Shown: positions 8,924-17,659, numbered from the stretch's first letter. The stretch: 64,000 nucleotides of DNA from Novispirillum itersonii subsp. itersonii ATCC 12639 (GCF_000381985.1 NZ_KB907337.1:75697-139696); one strand, 5' to 3'. Made by a program: numbers and translations. Notes: generated by a model from the sequence alone, not told the origin.

Positions 8924-9640
8924 TCAGGCCGCGCTGTAGCTTACTTTCTCGCCGTTCCGGGTTTCCGCCGGGCTGCACAGGGTGATCAGCGGATCACCGT
9001 GGACCTCGGGGGCGGGCACCGTCTCCGGGTTTTCACCGGGGAAGGCCTGTTCGCGCAGGCGGGTGCGGGTCGGGCCGGGGTTGTACAGGTTGACGCGCAG
9101 GGCGGTGCTGGCGGTTTCCGCCGCCCACGTCTTCACCAGCGTCTCCAGCGCCGCCTGCGAGGCGGCATAGCTGCCCCAGTATGCGGTCAGGGTATCCGGG
9201 CGGTCGCTGGTCAGAAACACCGCGCGCCCGGCATCCGACAGCCGCAGCAGCGGATCAAAATAGCGGATCAGATCCCAGTTCATGCGGACATTGGTGTTGA
9301 AGACGTCATCGAACGTCTTGGCCTTGATGTGGCCGATCGGCCCCAGCTGCCCCAGCAGCCCGGCACACCCGGCCAGAATGTCCAGTTTGCCGTAGCGGTT
9401 GTAGATGGCAGTGGCGATCTGCTCGATCTTGTCGGTCTTCCGCAGGTCTTCCGCCACCAGCGCCAGCGGTGCGCCCCCGGCGGAACGGACCTCGTCATCC
9501 AGGTCTTCCAGCGCGCCCTGGGTGCGGGCGACGGCGACCACGGTGGCCCCTTCGGCGGCGAAAGCCCGGGCAACCGCCCGGCCGATACCGCGCGACGCCC
9601 CGGTGACGAGGGCAATCCGCCCGTCCAGTCGTTTGCTCAC
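8924..9640 (-). CDS. SDR oxidoreductase, YciK-like, catalytic Lys replaced
   Basis: This 238-residue short-chain dehydrogenase/reductase has the cofactor-binding motif TGASRGIG at residues 14-21, so it probably binds NAD(P)H. The overall sequence, including NPGPTRTRLREQAFPGENPE near the C-terminus, follows the YciK subgroup. The usual catalytic YxxxK reads YAASQ here, so the catalytic lysine is a glutamine and classical activity is doubtful. The start is GTG with AGGAG about 10 bases upstream. It lies downstream of purF on the same strand, separated by a strong hairpin. The substrate is unknown. Confidence 0.85.
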   Translation of the reverse strand: MSKRLDGRIALVTGASRGIGRAVARAFAAEGATVVAVARTQGALEDLDDEVRSAGGAPLALVAEDLRKTDKIEQIATAIYNRYGKLDILAGCAGLLGQLGPIGHIKAKTFDDVFNTNVRMNWDLIRYFDPLLRLSDAGRAVFLTSDRPDTLTAYWGSYAASQAALETLVKTWAAETASTALRVNLYNPGPTRTRLREQAFPGENPETVPAPEVHGDPLITLCSPAETRNGEKVSYSAA

Positions 9641-9667
9641 TGTCTTGGTCTCCTGATCGGATGGGAA

Positions 9668-9701
9668 AAGGGCGCGTCGGAGCTTACTCCGCCGCGCCCT
9701 T
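9668..9701 (-). terminator. Terminator hairpin after purF
   Basis: A long stem, AAGGGCGCG-t-CGGAG paired with CTCCG-c-CGCGCCCTT around a 4-base loop, has one mismatch. On the minus strand it is followed by a short T/C tract. It sits 18 bases past the purF stop and separates purF from the SDR gene. Confidence 0.7.
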
Positions 9702-9718
9702 GGTCTTCAGGGGGTGGC

Positions 9719-11206
9719 TCAGCCGGTCTTGCGGCGCTCGTTCAGGCGGGTGACCACGCGCATTTCGCTGGGGGTCTCGTTATCCAGCAGGCGGGTGGCG
9801 TAATCGCCGGTGAAGCAGGCATCGCAATAGCCGGGGTTGGCATTGTCGCGGCCGGGCAGACCGGCGGCGCGGTACAGGCCATCGACCGAAACGAAAGCAA
9901 GGCTGTCAACGCCCAGCACCCGGGCCATGCCGGCCACATCGAAGCGGGCCGCCAGCAGCTTGTCCCGTTCCGGGGTGTCGATGCCGAAGTAGCACGGGTG
10001 CGCGGTGGGCGGAGAGGAGATGCGCAGATGCACTTCCGCCGCCCCGGCCTGCCGGACCATATCGACGATCTTGGTGGAGGTGGTGCCGCGGACGATGGAA
10101 TCATCGACCAGAATCACCCGCTTGCCTTCCAGATACTTGCGGTTGGCGTTGTGCTTGCGGCGCACGCCGATGTCGCGGGTCTTCTGGGTCGGCTGAATGA
10201 AGGTGCGGCCGACATAGTGGTTACGGATGATGCCGAGTTCAAACGGAATGCCCGAGGCCTGCGCATAGCCCAGTGCCGCCGGAATCCCGGAGTCCGGCAC
10301 CGGCACCACGACGTCGGCTTCGACGCCGGATTCACGGGCCAGTTCAGCACCGATGTTCTTGCGCATCTCGTACACACTCAGGCCCTCGCACAGCGAGTCC
10401 GGGCGGGCGAAGTAGATGTACTCGAACACGCAGAACCGGCGGCCCTGCTGCGGGAACGGGTTGAGGGTGCGGATACCGTCGCGGTTGATCACCACCATTT
10501 CGCCGGGCTGCACATCGCGCACGTATTCGGCGTTGATGATGTCCAGCGCGCAGGTTTCCGACGCCATAATGGTGGCATCGCCGTGGCTGCCCAGCACCAG
10601 CGGGCGGTAGCCCTGCGGGTCGCGCACGCCGATCAGGGTGTCTTCGGTCATCACCACCAGCGAATAGGCACCGTCGATCTGCGACAGGGCGTCAATCAGG
10701 CGGTCTTCAACGCTGACCTTCTGCGACCGCGCCATCAGCTGGATGATCACTTCGGTATCAGAGGTGGACTGGAAGATGCAGCCCTGTTCCACCAGCTTGT
10801 GACGCAGGGTCAGGGCGTTGGTCAGGTTGCCGTTGTGCGCCAGCGCGATGCCGCCGAAGGCAAGGTCGGCATACAGCGGCTGCACGTTGCGCAGGGCCGG
10901 ATCGCCGGAGGTGGAATAGCGCACATGACCGATGGCGAGGGCACCTTCAAGGCGGATGGTGTTCTTTTCCGACTTGAACACCCGGTGGACGTGGCCCAGC
11001 CCGCGGTGGGAATGGAACTGCTCGCCGTCACAGGCAACGATGCCCGCCGCTTCCTGCCCGCGGTGCTGCAGGGCGTGCAGGCCAAGGGCGGTGTGGGCCG
11101 CCGCGTCAGCATCGTTGAAGATGCCGAACACGCCGCATTCTTCGCGGGGTTTGTCGTCGTCCTGATCGTCAGGGAGTCCGAACGGGAGCTGCGGGAAGTG
11201 GACCAT
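9719..11206 (-). CDS. purF: Amidophosphoribosyltransferase
   Basis: This 495-residue enzyme catalyses the first committed step of purine synthesis, making phosphoribosylamine from PRPP and glutamine. The N-terminal propeptide would be removed to expose Cys24 (EECGVFGIF), the glutaminase nucleophile. The phosphoribosyltransferase part carries the PRPP-binding motif VILVDDSIVRGTTS. The C-terminal YCDACFTGDY resembles the Cys-rich segment of the Fe-S-containing (Bacillus-type) PurF enzymes, suggesting an iron-sulfur cluster. The ATG has GAGG at good spacing. cvpA lies upstream on the same strand, as in many proteobacteria, with a 22-bp tandem repeat between them. Confidence 0.97.
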   Translation of the reverse strand: MVHFPQLPFGLPDDQDDDKPREECGVFGIFNDADAAAHTALGLHALQHRGQEAAGIVACDGEQFHSHRGLGHVHRVFKSEKNTIRLEGALAIGHVRYSTSGDPALRNVQPLYADLAFGGIALAHNGNLTNALTLRHKLVEQGCIFQSTSDTEVIIQLMARSQKVSVEDRLIDALSQIDGAYSLVVMTEDTLIGVRDPQGYRPLVLGSHGDATIMASETCALDIINAEYVRDVQPGEMVVINRDGIRTLNPFPQQGRRFCVFEYIYFARPDSLCEGLSVYEMRKNIGAELARESGVEADVVVPVPDSGIPAALGYAQASGIPFELGIIRNHYVGRTFIQPTQKTRDIGVRRKHNANRKYLEGKRVILVDDSIVRGTTSTKIVDMVRQAGAAEVHLRISSPPTAHPCYFGIDTPERDKLLAARFDVAGMARVLGVDSLAFVSVDGLYRAAGLPGRDNANPGYCDACFTGDYATRLLDNETPSEMRVVTRLNERRKTG

Positions 11207-11284
11207 GGTTGCCTCGGGGCCTCGTGAGCAAATGCGGTCAGTCGCGGGGGCGGGGGACAGGATGGGGCGGTTGGGCCGCCCTTC

Positions 11285-11331
11285 ATATGACGGAGATTTT
11301 ATTCATATATGACGGAGATTTTATTCATATA
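11285..11331. repeat. 22-bp tandem direct repeat with dyad symmetry, purF leader
   Basis: Two consecutive copies of a 22-bp unit (core tgacggagattttattcata) lie between cvpA and purF, 79 bases before the purF start. Each copy read on the minus strand begins ATATGA and ends TCATAT, so the repeats also have dyad ends. The run is AT-rich in a GC-rich region. The layout suggests a pair of binding sites for a regulator of purF, but no known purine-repressor consensus is recognised. Confidence 0.6.
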
Positions 11332-11389
11332 AGGGCTGCCGCCGCCGTCTGCATCCGCTGATCGCGGGCCGGGGCGGTTTTGCCGGGCG

Positions 11390-12259
11390 TCACTGGGTCT
11401 TCTGAATGATCTGGTTGATGCCCTGCCGGTCCTTGTCGGTGTAGCCGGTGCCGGGCTGCGGGGCTGCCTGACCGTTCTGGGCACCATTCTGGGGACCGGA
11501 CAGCACCTGACCGTTCAGCGACGGGGCGGTGGACGGCGGGCGGGCCGGGGTCCCGTTGGCGCCGATGCCGTTGGGGCCGATCAGGGTCGGGGTGGGGGCA
11601 CTCTGCACGCTGGTCTGCGGCAGGGCCCCGCCGGAGGGCGGCACCTGCTGCGGGGCACCGGGGGCCGGCTGGCTGAGGCGGTCGTACAGCTGTTTGGCTT
11701 CCATGGCGCGGCGGGCCTGTTCCTGCGCGTCCTGCGTCATTGACCGGGCGCGTTCCTCTTCCTGCAGCATATCGGCAGGCACCAGAGAGCGCAGCAGGTC
11801 AGCCCCGCGTTCAATCATCGGCAGGCCACGGGCCTGTTCGATCCAGGCCGGGCGGGCCGAAACCGGGGGGAACACCCAGGTCAGCACGATAAAGCCCAGC
11901 GACACCACCACCGCCCCGCGCACCAGCCCGAACAGGAAGCCGAGCGAACGGTCGAGCGAGTTAAGGCCGGAAGACTGCACCTGTTTGGAAATGGCCGAGG
12001 TGACGATCGACAGCAGCAGCAGCGCCACCAGAAACACCCCGACCCCGGCGGCGATATCCGCCGCCAGCGGGATGCTGATGTGTTCCCGCGCCAGCGGCCG
12101 GGCAACCGGGAAACCGTACAGGGTGGCAAAAGCCGCGCCGACCCACGCGCCGATCGACAGCACTTCGTGGACGAACCCGCGCAGGAAAGCCAGACCGGCC
12201 GAAATCAGCACAATGCCGATGGCCACCAGATCCAGTGCGGTCAGCGAAATCGAGTTCAT
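11390..12259 (-). CDS. cvpA: CvpA family membrane protein
   Basis: This 289-residue inner-membrane protein has four hydrophobic segments within the first 175 residues (from SLTALDLVAIGIVLISAGLA to RGAVVVSLGFIVLTWVF), matching the CvpA/colicin V production family. The C-terminal 110 residues are a low-complexity, Pro/Gly/Asn/Gln-rich tail, probably soluble and disordered, and not part of the core family. The internal ATG at 12259 starts the first helix; the longer frame upstream is a basic non-conserved extension. Its position next to purF is the classical cvpA-purF arrangement. The molecular role is poorly known (envelope or transport). Confidence 0.88.
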   Translation of the reverse strand: MNSISLTALDLVAIGIVLISAGLAFLRGFVHEVLSIGAWVGAAFATLYGFPVARPLAREHISIPLAADIAAGVGVFLVALLLLSIVTSAISKQVQSSGLNSLDRSLGFLFGLVRGAVVVSLGFIVLTWVFPPVSARPAWIEQARGLPMIERGADLLRSLVPADMLQEEERARSMTQDAQEQARRAMEAKQLYDRLSQPAPGAPQQVPPSGGALPQTSVQSAPTPTLIGPNGIGANGTPARPPSTAPSLNGQVLSGPQNGAQNGQAAPQPGTGYTDKDRQGINQIIQKTQ

Positions 12260-12423
12260 CAGCGGGTCCGTTATCCGTTCTGTCTGTTGTCCGCTGCCCC
12301 TGCCGGAAGGCCGGGCAGCCTGCCGGGACAGTACCGCCCGGCTGATTAAAAGGGGTTTAAAAGCCCCGTCGGCAAAACACGTAATCCTGTTTCTGCCCGG
12401 CTGTTCCCCCGTCCGGGGGCCGG

Positions 12424-13857
12424 TCAGTCCTCTGCTTTGGCTTTCTTGCCCTCGCCCGCCTTGCCGTTTCCGGTCAGTTCGTCCGTCGGGAACAGACTGA
12501 CCAGATCCTGCAGGTGGCCGATTTCCCGCAGCCGCAGCCCTTCCACCGCCGGGGGTTTGCCTTTGCCTTTGGCGCGGCGGGTCGGGCACATCGCCTCGGC
12601 AAAGCCCAGCTTGGCGGCTTCTTTCAGGCGGGTTTCCGCCTGCGACACCATGCGGATTTCGCCCGAGAGGCCGATTTCGCCAAACACCACCAGATCCGCC
12701 GGAACCGGCGTCCCGCAGGCCGAAGAGATCAGCGCCGCCACCACCGCCAGATCGGCGGCAGGTTCGGTGACGCGCAGCCCCCCGGCGACGTTCAAATAAA
12801 CGTCATTTCCGCCCAAGGCAAGGCCGCAGCGTGCCTCCAGCACCGCCAGCACCATCGACAGCCGTCCGCTGTCCCAGCCGACCACCGCCCGGCGTGGGGT
12901 TCCGGCAGCGGAGGAGGCGACAAGGGCCTGAATTTCCACCAGCACCGGGCGGGTGCCTTCCATCCCGGCCATGACGCAGCTGCCGGAGATATTGCCCCGG
13001 CGCTCGGCCAGAAACAGCGCCGACGGATTGGTCACTTCCGACAGGCCGCCGTCGGTCATTTCAAACACCCCGATCTCGTCGGTGGCGCCGAAGCGGTTTT
13101 TCACCGCCCGCAGAATACGGAACTGGTGGCCACGCTCCCCTTCAAAATAGAGAACGGTATCAACCATGTGTTCCATCACCCGTGGCCCGGCCAGCGACCC
13201 TTCCTTGGTGACATGACCGACGAGGAACAGCGAGAAACCGCGCTTTTTCGCCAGCCGGATCAGCTCGTGCGAGCAGGCGCGCACCTGCGCGACGCTGCCG
13301 GGGGCGGAATCGAGGCTGTCGAGATACATGGTCTGGATCGAATCGATCACCACCACCTGCGGGCCGTTCGGTTCTTCCAGCGTGGCCAGAATGTCGCGCA
13401 GATTGTTGGCAGAGGCCAGCGCCACCGGGGCTTCATCCAGCCCCAGCCGGGCGGCGCGCAGCCGGACCTGATCAACCGCTTCTTCGCCGGAGATATAGGC
13501 AACGCTCAGGCCGGTGCGGGCCAGTGCGGCGGTGGCCTGCAGCAGCAGGGTGGATTTACCGATTCCGGGGTCGCCGCCGACCAGCAGGGCCGAGGCCGGA
13601 ACCAGCCCGCCGCCACAGACGCGGTCCAGCTCGGCGATGCCGGTGGGCCAGCGCGGCGGGGCCTTGGTTTCGCCTTTCAGGCTGACGAAGCCCAGCTTGC
13701 GCCCGCCTTTGCCGGCGGTTACCGCTTTCGGCCCGACATCGCTGCGGGCCTCTTCCATCAGGGAATTCCATTCGCCGCAGGCGTCGCACCGCCCGGCCCA
13801 GCGGGGATAGACAGCGCCGCAGGACTGGCAGACGTACTGGCTGGTCGATTTGGCCAC
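12424..13857 (-). CDS. radA: DNA repair protein RadA/Sms
   Basis: This 477-residue ATPase processes recombination intermediates. It has an N-terminal C4 zinc finger (Cys10, Cys13, Cys24, Cys27), a RecA-like core with Walker A GGDPGIGKSTLLL, the RadA signature KNRFG, and a C-terminal Lon-protease-like domain around VVFGEIGLSGEIRMV. The start is taken as the GTG giving VAKSTSQYVCQSCG, which aligns with the usual family start; the frame runs 25 codons further to an ATG. It reads toward cvpA and purF. An Ala/Lys-rich tail ends the protein. Confidence 0.94.
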   Translation of the reverse strand: MAKSTSQYVCQSCGAVYPRWAGRCDACGEWNSLMEEARSDVGPKAVTAGKGGRKLGFVSLKGETKAPPRWPTGIAELDRVCGGGLVPASALLVGGDPGIGKSTLLLQATAALARTGLSVAYISGEEAVDQVRLRAARLGLDEAPVALASANNLRDILATLEEPNGPQVVVIDSIQTMYLDSLDSAPGSVAQVRACSHELIRLAKKRGFSLFLVGHVTKEGSLAGPRVMEHMVDTVLYFEGERGHQFRILRAVKNRFGATDEIGVFEMTDGGLSEVTNPSALFLAERRGNISGSCVMAGMEGTRPVLVEIQALVASSAAGTPRRAVVGWDSGRLSMVLAVLEARCGLALGGNDVYLNVAGGLRVTEPAADLAVVAALISSACGTPVPADLVVFGEIGLSGEIRMVSQAETRLKEAAKLGFAEAMCPTRRAKGKGKPPAVEGLRLREIGHLQDLVSLFPTDELTGNGKAGEGKKAKAED

Positions 13858-14005
13858 GGGGCGGGGTGTCTCCGGGGGCGAACGGGGAGTGAGATCTGGC
13901 GTGTTTGTACCCGCCCGCCGGGGCGGGGGCAAGGCCCCCGTCAGGTCATCTGCTGTGGAAGAGGGACGCGTGCCCTTCCTCCACGACAGCTCATGAAAAA
14001 ATAAA

Positions 14006-14026
14006 CCCCGCCGAAAGACGGCGGGG
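14006..14026 (-). terminator. Intrinsic terminator after the 115-residue protein gene
   Basis: A perfect 8-bp stem, CCCCGCCG / CGGCGGGG with a 5-base loop, is followed on the minus strand by the T-rich run tttattttttc. It lies 42 bases beyond the stop of the small hypothetical gene and before radA, separating the two transcripts. Confidence 0.85.
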
Positions 14027-14067
14027 CTTTGGAAGAGGGCTGACGCTGACCCGATGACCGGGCAGAA

Positions 14068-14415
14068 TCAGTGTGTGGTGGCGTCCAGATACGACCGGGC
14101 GTCTTCCACCAGTTCCGTCACCTGTTGCAGGAAGGCATCCAGCCGGGCCGTCACCGGCCAGTCGGTGTTGACCTGCATGCTGGCCGCCAGTGACAGCAGC
14201 AGAGCCCCCAGCGTGGCGTCAGCCGGGTCAGCGGCCTCTTCCTCAAAAAAGGCATCCAGCCGCCCTATCAGGTCAATCACCGCATCAGGGTCCGCCGGGG
14301 GGCGGATGGGCACCAGCAGGGCCTGTGTGCTGCCATCCGGGCCTTCCACCGGCAGGGACAGACCGGGCAGATCAACGCCGGGGCGACCTTCGGTGTCAGA
14401 GGGGGGCTTGCTCAT
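14068..14415 (-). CDS. Small hypothetical protein
   Basis: This is a 115-residue acidic, mostly helical soluble protein. A Pro-rich N-terminal 45 residues is followed by helices rich in Ala, Asp and Leu (for example GRLDAFFEEEAADPADATLGALLLSLAAS). I recognise no family. The start was set at the ATG at 14415, which has an AGGA-type ribosome site, rather than at 14457. It lies 57 bases downstream of the SPOR protein gene on the same strand and ends in a good terminator, so the two are probably co-transcribed. Confidence 0.6.
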   Translation of the reverse strand: MSKPPSDTEGRPGVDLPGLSLPVEGPDGSTQALLVPIRPPADPDAVIDLIGRLDAFFEEEAADPADATLGALLLSLAASMQVNTDWPVTARLDAFLQQVTELVEDARSYLDATTH

Positions 14416-14472
14416 CGCATCGGGTTCCTGTCGGTATAAAAAGATGGAAAGGTACAAGGTACGCGGAAGGGC

Positions 14473-16113
14473 TTACGGCGGATCAGCCACGTAGACTTCC
14501 AGCTTTTTGGCTTTCAGCTTGGCGATCACCGGGGCGGCAGCCTTGCGGGACGGATAGCGCCCGACTTCCACCACTTTCATGGTTTTGCCGGCAGAATTGG
14601 TGAAGGTGTGGACCGTACCGCTCAGGCCGATCGCCTTCAGTTCCGCCAGACGGCTGCGAACGTTCTCATCCTGCGCAAACACGCCGGAGCGGACGGCAAC
14701 CCGGCCGGAGGCAGAGGGCTTTTCGTCCCTGACCTTCTCCGGTGCCTTCTCCGGGGCCTTCTCTGGCACTTTTTCTTCAGCCTTGGCGGCGGTGCGCTGG
14801 GTGATGGTCTGGCGTTCACCGTCGGCACTGACCTCAACCCGTGACCCGACCGGGGCCTGTGGCAGGGTCAGCGCATCCATCACGGATCCCTGAACGGGGG
14901 CTGACGCCTGAGCCGGAGCAGGCTGTGCGGCCTTGTCAGCGGTGGCGACGCTGCCAACGGCCGGGCCGCTGTTGCCGTCCTGCCACTGCACCGCCACCGG
15001 GGCTGTGGGCTTAGCCGTTTTGCTGTCCGGTTTCGGGGCCGCCTTGGCCTCAGTCTTTGCTTCAGGCTTTGCTTCAGGCTTTGCGGTTTCAGCTTTTGGG
15101 GGGGCTTTGGCCGGTGTTGGCGCAGGCTTCGGCGGTTCGGCCTTTACGGGGGCAGCCTTCACCGGTTCGGGTTTGACGGGCTCAGGTTTGACGGCGGCGA
15201 TCTGTGGTGCCGCCTGCGCTGCCGGTTGCGCTGCCGGGGGCTGAGCCGAGGGTGCCTGCGGCAACCGGGCCGTCGAATCGGGCATGACCGCTGGCGGGGT
15301 GACGGAAACCGGAACGGGGGCTGTGACAGGGGCCGCAACAGGGGCCGCACGGGGGGCCGGTGCAGGCAGCGCAGCAGAAACCTGCGGCCGTGCTGACGGC
15401 GACGGGTTGAGAACAGACGGCACCTGCGGTCTGGCCTGTACCACCGGTTCCGGCGCAGGGTCGGGCACAGCCGGGGGCACCGGCTTCAGCAACAGACCGA
15501 GAATGGATTCCGGCGGCTTGGCGTCAAGGTCCGACGGCTTCAGCGGTGACGGCGGCGCAGGCATGCCGGATGGCACGGCGGGAGCCGGTGCCGGTGCTGC
15601 CGGTGCGACAGGCCGGGCGGCGGTCTGTGCCGGGGGTTCCGGCTCCGGCGGGGCGGGCGGAGGGGTAAAGACCTGTGGCCGCTCCGGCTTCGGGTCCGGG
15701 TCAATGGTCAGCGACGGCGACAGGGCAGTCTGTGGCGGCGGCATGGGGATGGTCGCGGTCTGTACCGGCCCCTTGCCGGAATACCACAGCACCCCGGCGG
15801 TCATCCCGCCGACAAACAACAGGCCACCGCCGATCATCAGGCCTGCGGTCAGGGCGGTCAGGACAGAGCGGGTCAAGGGCAACACCGGAGCATGAGGGGC
15901 GAAACCATACAGGGGGCGGGACAGGGGGCGGGGCGAGCGCGGCGCGGCGCGTAAGAAAGCGGGCAGGGCGTCAACCTCTCCTCCTGACGTATCTGTTTTC
16001 CCCGCCCCTTTCCCGGATGTGGGCTGAGGCGGAGGGTGGGGCTGCCCGGCCCGTTCGCGGGGAAGACCGCCTCGACGTCGTGGTGCTTGCACTCTAGAGT
16101 GTCCCTGTGACAT
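14473..16113 (-). CDS. Membrane-anchored SPOR domain protein, Pro/Ala/Lys-rich
   Basis: This protein of up to 546 residues has one transmembrane helix (about 84-111, LTALTAGLMIGGGLLFVGGMTAGVLWYSG) and a long periplasmic linker of Pro, Ala, Lys and Glu. The linker includes KPE/KPEAK-type repeats (about 290-370). A C-terminal SPOR domain (about 470-545) starts at RVAVRSGVFAQDENVRSRLAEL. SPOR domains bind septal peptidoglycan lacking stem peptides, so a cell-division or envelope role is likely. The ATG at 16113 has no ribosome site; GTG at 15885, just before the helix, is an alternative. The gene is divergent from the TssJ-like lipoprotein. Confidence 0.8.
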   Translation of the reverse strand: MSQGHSRVQAPRRRGGLPRERAGQPHPPPQPTSGKGAGKTDTSGGEVDALPAFLRAAPRSPRPLSRPLYGFAPHAPVLPLTRSVLTALTAGLMIGGGLLFVGGMTAGVLWYSGKGPVQTATIPMPPPQTALSPSLTIDPDPKPERPQVFTPPPAPPEPEPPAQTAARPVAPAAPAPAPAVPSGMPAPPSPLKPSDLDAKPPESILGLLLKPVPPAVPDPAPEPVVQARPQVPSVLNPSPSARPQVSAALPAPAPRAAPVAAPVTAPVPVSVTPPAVMPDSTARLPQAPSAQPPAAQPAAQAAPQIAAVKPEPVKPEPVKAAPVKAEPPKPAPTPAKAPPKAETAKPEAKPEAKTEAKAAPKPDSKTAKPTAPVAVQWQDGNSGPAVGSVATADKAAQPAPAQASAPVQGSVMDALTLPQAPVGSRVEVSADGERQTITQRTAAKAEEKVPEKAPEKAPEKVRDEKPSASGRVAVRSGVFAQDENVRSRLAELKAIGLSGTVHTFTNSAGKTMKVVEVGRYPSRKAAAPVIAKLKAKKLEVYVADPP

Positions 16114-16149
16114 ACAGCAACCATGGATCGAAAACAGCGGAGGTGGATC

Positions 16150-16692
16150 GTGCGGTCATGTTCCCTCTGGCAGAGTGCCTTGCGGTCATGGGCCGGACAG
16201 TCCCCCGGACGGTCACGCCAACGGGTTGAATGGCGGGTTGGACGGCGGGCTGGCTGGATTGCCCTGATACTGTTTCTGTCACTTACCCCCGCCGGATGCA
16301 ACAGTCTGTCGCCGGGAGTGAAAACCTCGGCTGTGGAAATCTTTGTTGCCCCCGGTGCAAACAATGACAGTGCCCTGCAGGTTGACGTGGTGGCGGTGTA
16401 CGATCACACGCTTCTGACCCGGCTTCTGGCGATGCCGGCGACGGCCTGGTTCACCACCAAACCGCAGATCACGCTGGATTATCCTGATGGCTTCAGGGTG
16501 TGGAACTGGCAGCTGGTGCCCGGTACGCAGATGGTCGCCACCGATGTCAGCCCCGACTCGGGCAAGTCATACGACATTCTGGTGTTTGCCGGATACGCCG
16601 CGCCGGGCGATCACCGGGCCCGGCTGGGCAAGCTGGACCATGTGCGCCTGTCGATGGGGCCCACCGGGTTTACGGCGCAGGAAATTCCGTAA
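16150..16692 (+). CDS. tssJ: Putative TssJ-like T6SS lipoprotein
   Basis: This 180-residue lipoprotein has a basic N-terminus, a hydrophobic core and the lipobox LTPAGC. The mature part is predicted beta-rich. It has VVAVYDHTLLTRLLAM followed by WFTTKPQ and YPDGF then QLVPG, an order of motifs resembling the TssJ/VasD lipoproteins that cap the T6SS membrane complex in the outer membrane. Assignment rests on this weak similarity plus its location near tssK, so it is tentative. The GTG at 16150 was chosen because GGAGG lies six bases upstream; the ATG at 16123 has no ribosome site. Its 3' end overlaps dusC by 23 bases. Confidence 0.55.
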   Translation: MRSCSLWQSALRSWAGQSPGRSRQRVEWRVGRRAGWIALILFLSLTPAGCNSLSPGVKTSAVEIFVAPGANNDSALQVDVVAVYDHTLLTRLLAMPATAWFTTKPQITLDYPDGFRVWNWQLVPGTQMVATDVSPDSGKSYDILVFAGYAAPGDHRARLGKLDHVRLSMGPTGFTAQEIP

Positions 16693-17659
16693 GGCCGGGG
16701 GCTGTCGCGGGTGGCGGATTCCGTAACGTTTCCCGCACGGCGTTGATGTCGGTCAGGCCTTTCAGGCAGGCGAACAGGGCCGGGGTAAACGGCCAGTCCG
16801 CCGTCGCGTGCTGTTTGACCAGTGCCAGCCACTGTTTCAGCCGCCCGGCCCGCATCGTCGGGGTGCAGCCATCCGCCGTCAGGGCATCATCGTAGCGCAG
16901 GAAGCAGTCCGCAATTCTGTCCCACGGCCAGGGGGTGGCATCGCCGCCGCGCAGTCGCCGGGCCAGATCCGGCCGGGCAATGGCGCCACGCCCGAGCATG
17001 ACATCAGGGCCGCCGCTGGCGGTGCGGCAGGCTTCGTAATCCGCCGGGGTCCAGATTTCGCCGTTGGCAATCACCGGAATCCGCAGGGCGGCACGGATCG
17101 CGCCGACATACTCCCAATGGGCCGGGGGGCGGTAGCCTTCCTCACGGGTGCGGGCATGCACCACCACCGATGTCGCGCCGCCGTCCTGCACGGCGTGAGC
17201 AATCTCCAGAAACCGTGTCTTATCGTCATACCCCAGCCGCACCTTGGCGGTGACCGGGATTTCAGCCGGGACTGCCCGGCGGGTGGCGGCAATGATCGCG
17301 GCGATCAGCTCCGGCGTTTTCAGCAGGCTGGCTCCGGCGCAGCGGCGGTTGACCGTCTTTGACGGGCAGCCGAAGTTCAGATCAATCCCCGGTGCGCCCA
17401 GGCTGACGGCATAGGCGGCGTTGTCGGCGGTCACTTCCGGCTCCGGCCCCATGATCTGCACGTAGACCGGGGTTCCGGCGGCGGTGGCTCCCCCGGTCAG
17501 CAGTTCGGGGCAGTAACGGTGCCAGACATGGGCGGGCAACAGCCCCTGAGAGACCCGGACAAACTCGCTGACAGCGCGGTCATAGCCGCCAAGGGCGGTC
17601 AGCAGGCCGCGCATGGCCGGGTCCATCAGACCTTCCATCGGGGCAAGGAGGAGCTGCAC
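16670..17659 (-). CDS. dusC: tRNA-dihydrouridine synthase, DusC-like
   Basis: This 329-residue FMN enzyme reduces a uridine of the tRNA D-loop to dihydrouridine. It has the TIM-barrel start LLAPMEGLMDPAMR and the catalytic-Cys loop DLNFGCPSKTVNRRCAGASL. It also has the conserved KVRLGYDD and VVHARTREEGYRPPAHW segments and the FMN phosphate site IANGEIW. These match the DusC (U16) group better than DusA or DusB. It is transcribed away from tssK and toward the TssJ-like gene, sitting as an unrelated housekeeping gene inside the secretion locus. Confidence 0.92.
   Translation of the reverse strand: MQLLLAPMEGLMDPAMRGLLTALGGYDRAVSEFVRVSQGLLPAHVWHRYCPELLTGGATAAGTPVYVQIMGPEPEVTADNAAYAVSLGAPGIDLNFGCPSKTVNRRCAGASLLKTPELIAAIIAATRRAVPAEIPVTAKVRLGYDDKTRFLEIAHAVQDGGATSVVVHARTREEGYRPPAHWEYVGAIRAALRIPVIANGEIWTPADYEACRTASGGPDVMLGRGAIARPDLARRLRGGDATPWPWDRIADCFLRYDDALTADGCTPTMRAGRLKQWLALVKQHATADWPFTPALFACLKGLTDINAVRETLRNPPPATAPGLTEFPAP

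Noticed and set aside
8999-11227. Very long plus-strand ORF of 742 codons antisense to purF and the SDR gene
   Set aside because: High GC keeps antisense frames open. purF on the other strand is certain, and the plus-strand product is low-complexity with no family resemblance. The same applies to the long frames at 12514-14004 and 31949-34690.
11299-11328. Nine-codon ORF (MNKISVIYE) within the purF leader repeat
   Set aside because: There is no ribosome site before its ATG, and the second repeat gives a different short frame. The repeat is better read as a DNA-binding site than as a leader peptide.
15000-15200. KPE/KPEAK repeats in the SPOR protein as a TonB-like protein
   Set aside because: Pro/Lys linkers occur in both, but the C-terminus is a SPOR domain and not a TonB C-terminal domain.
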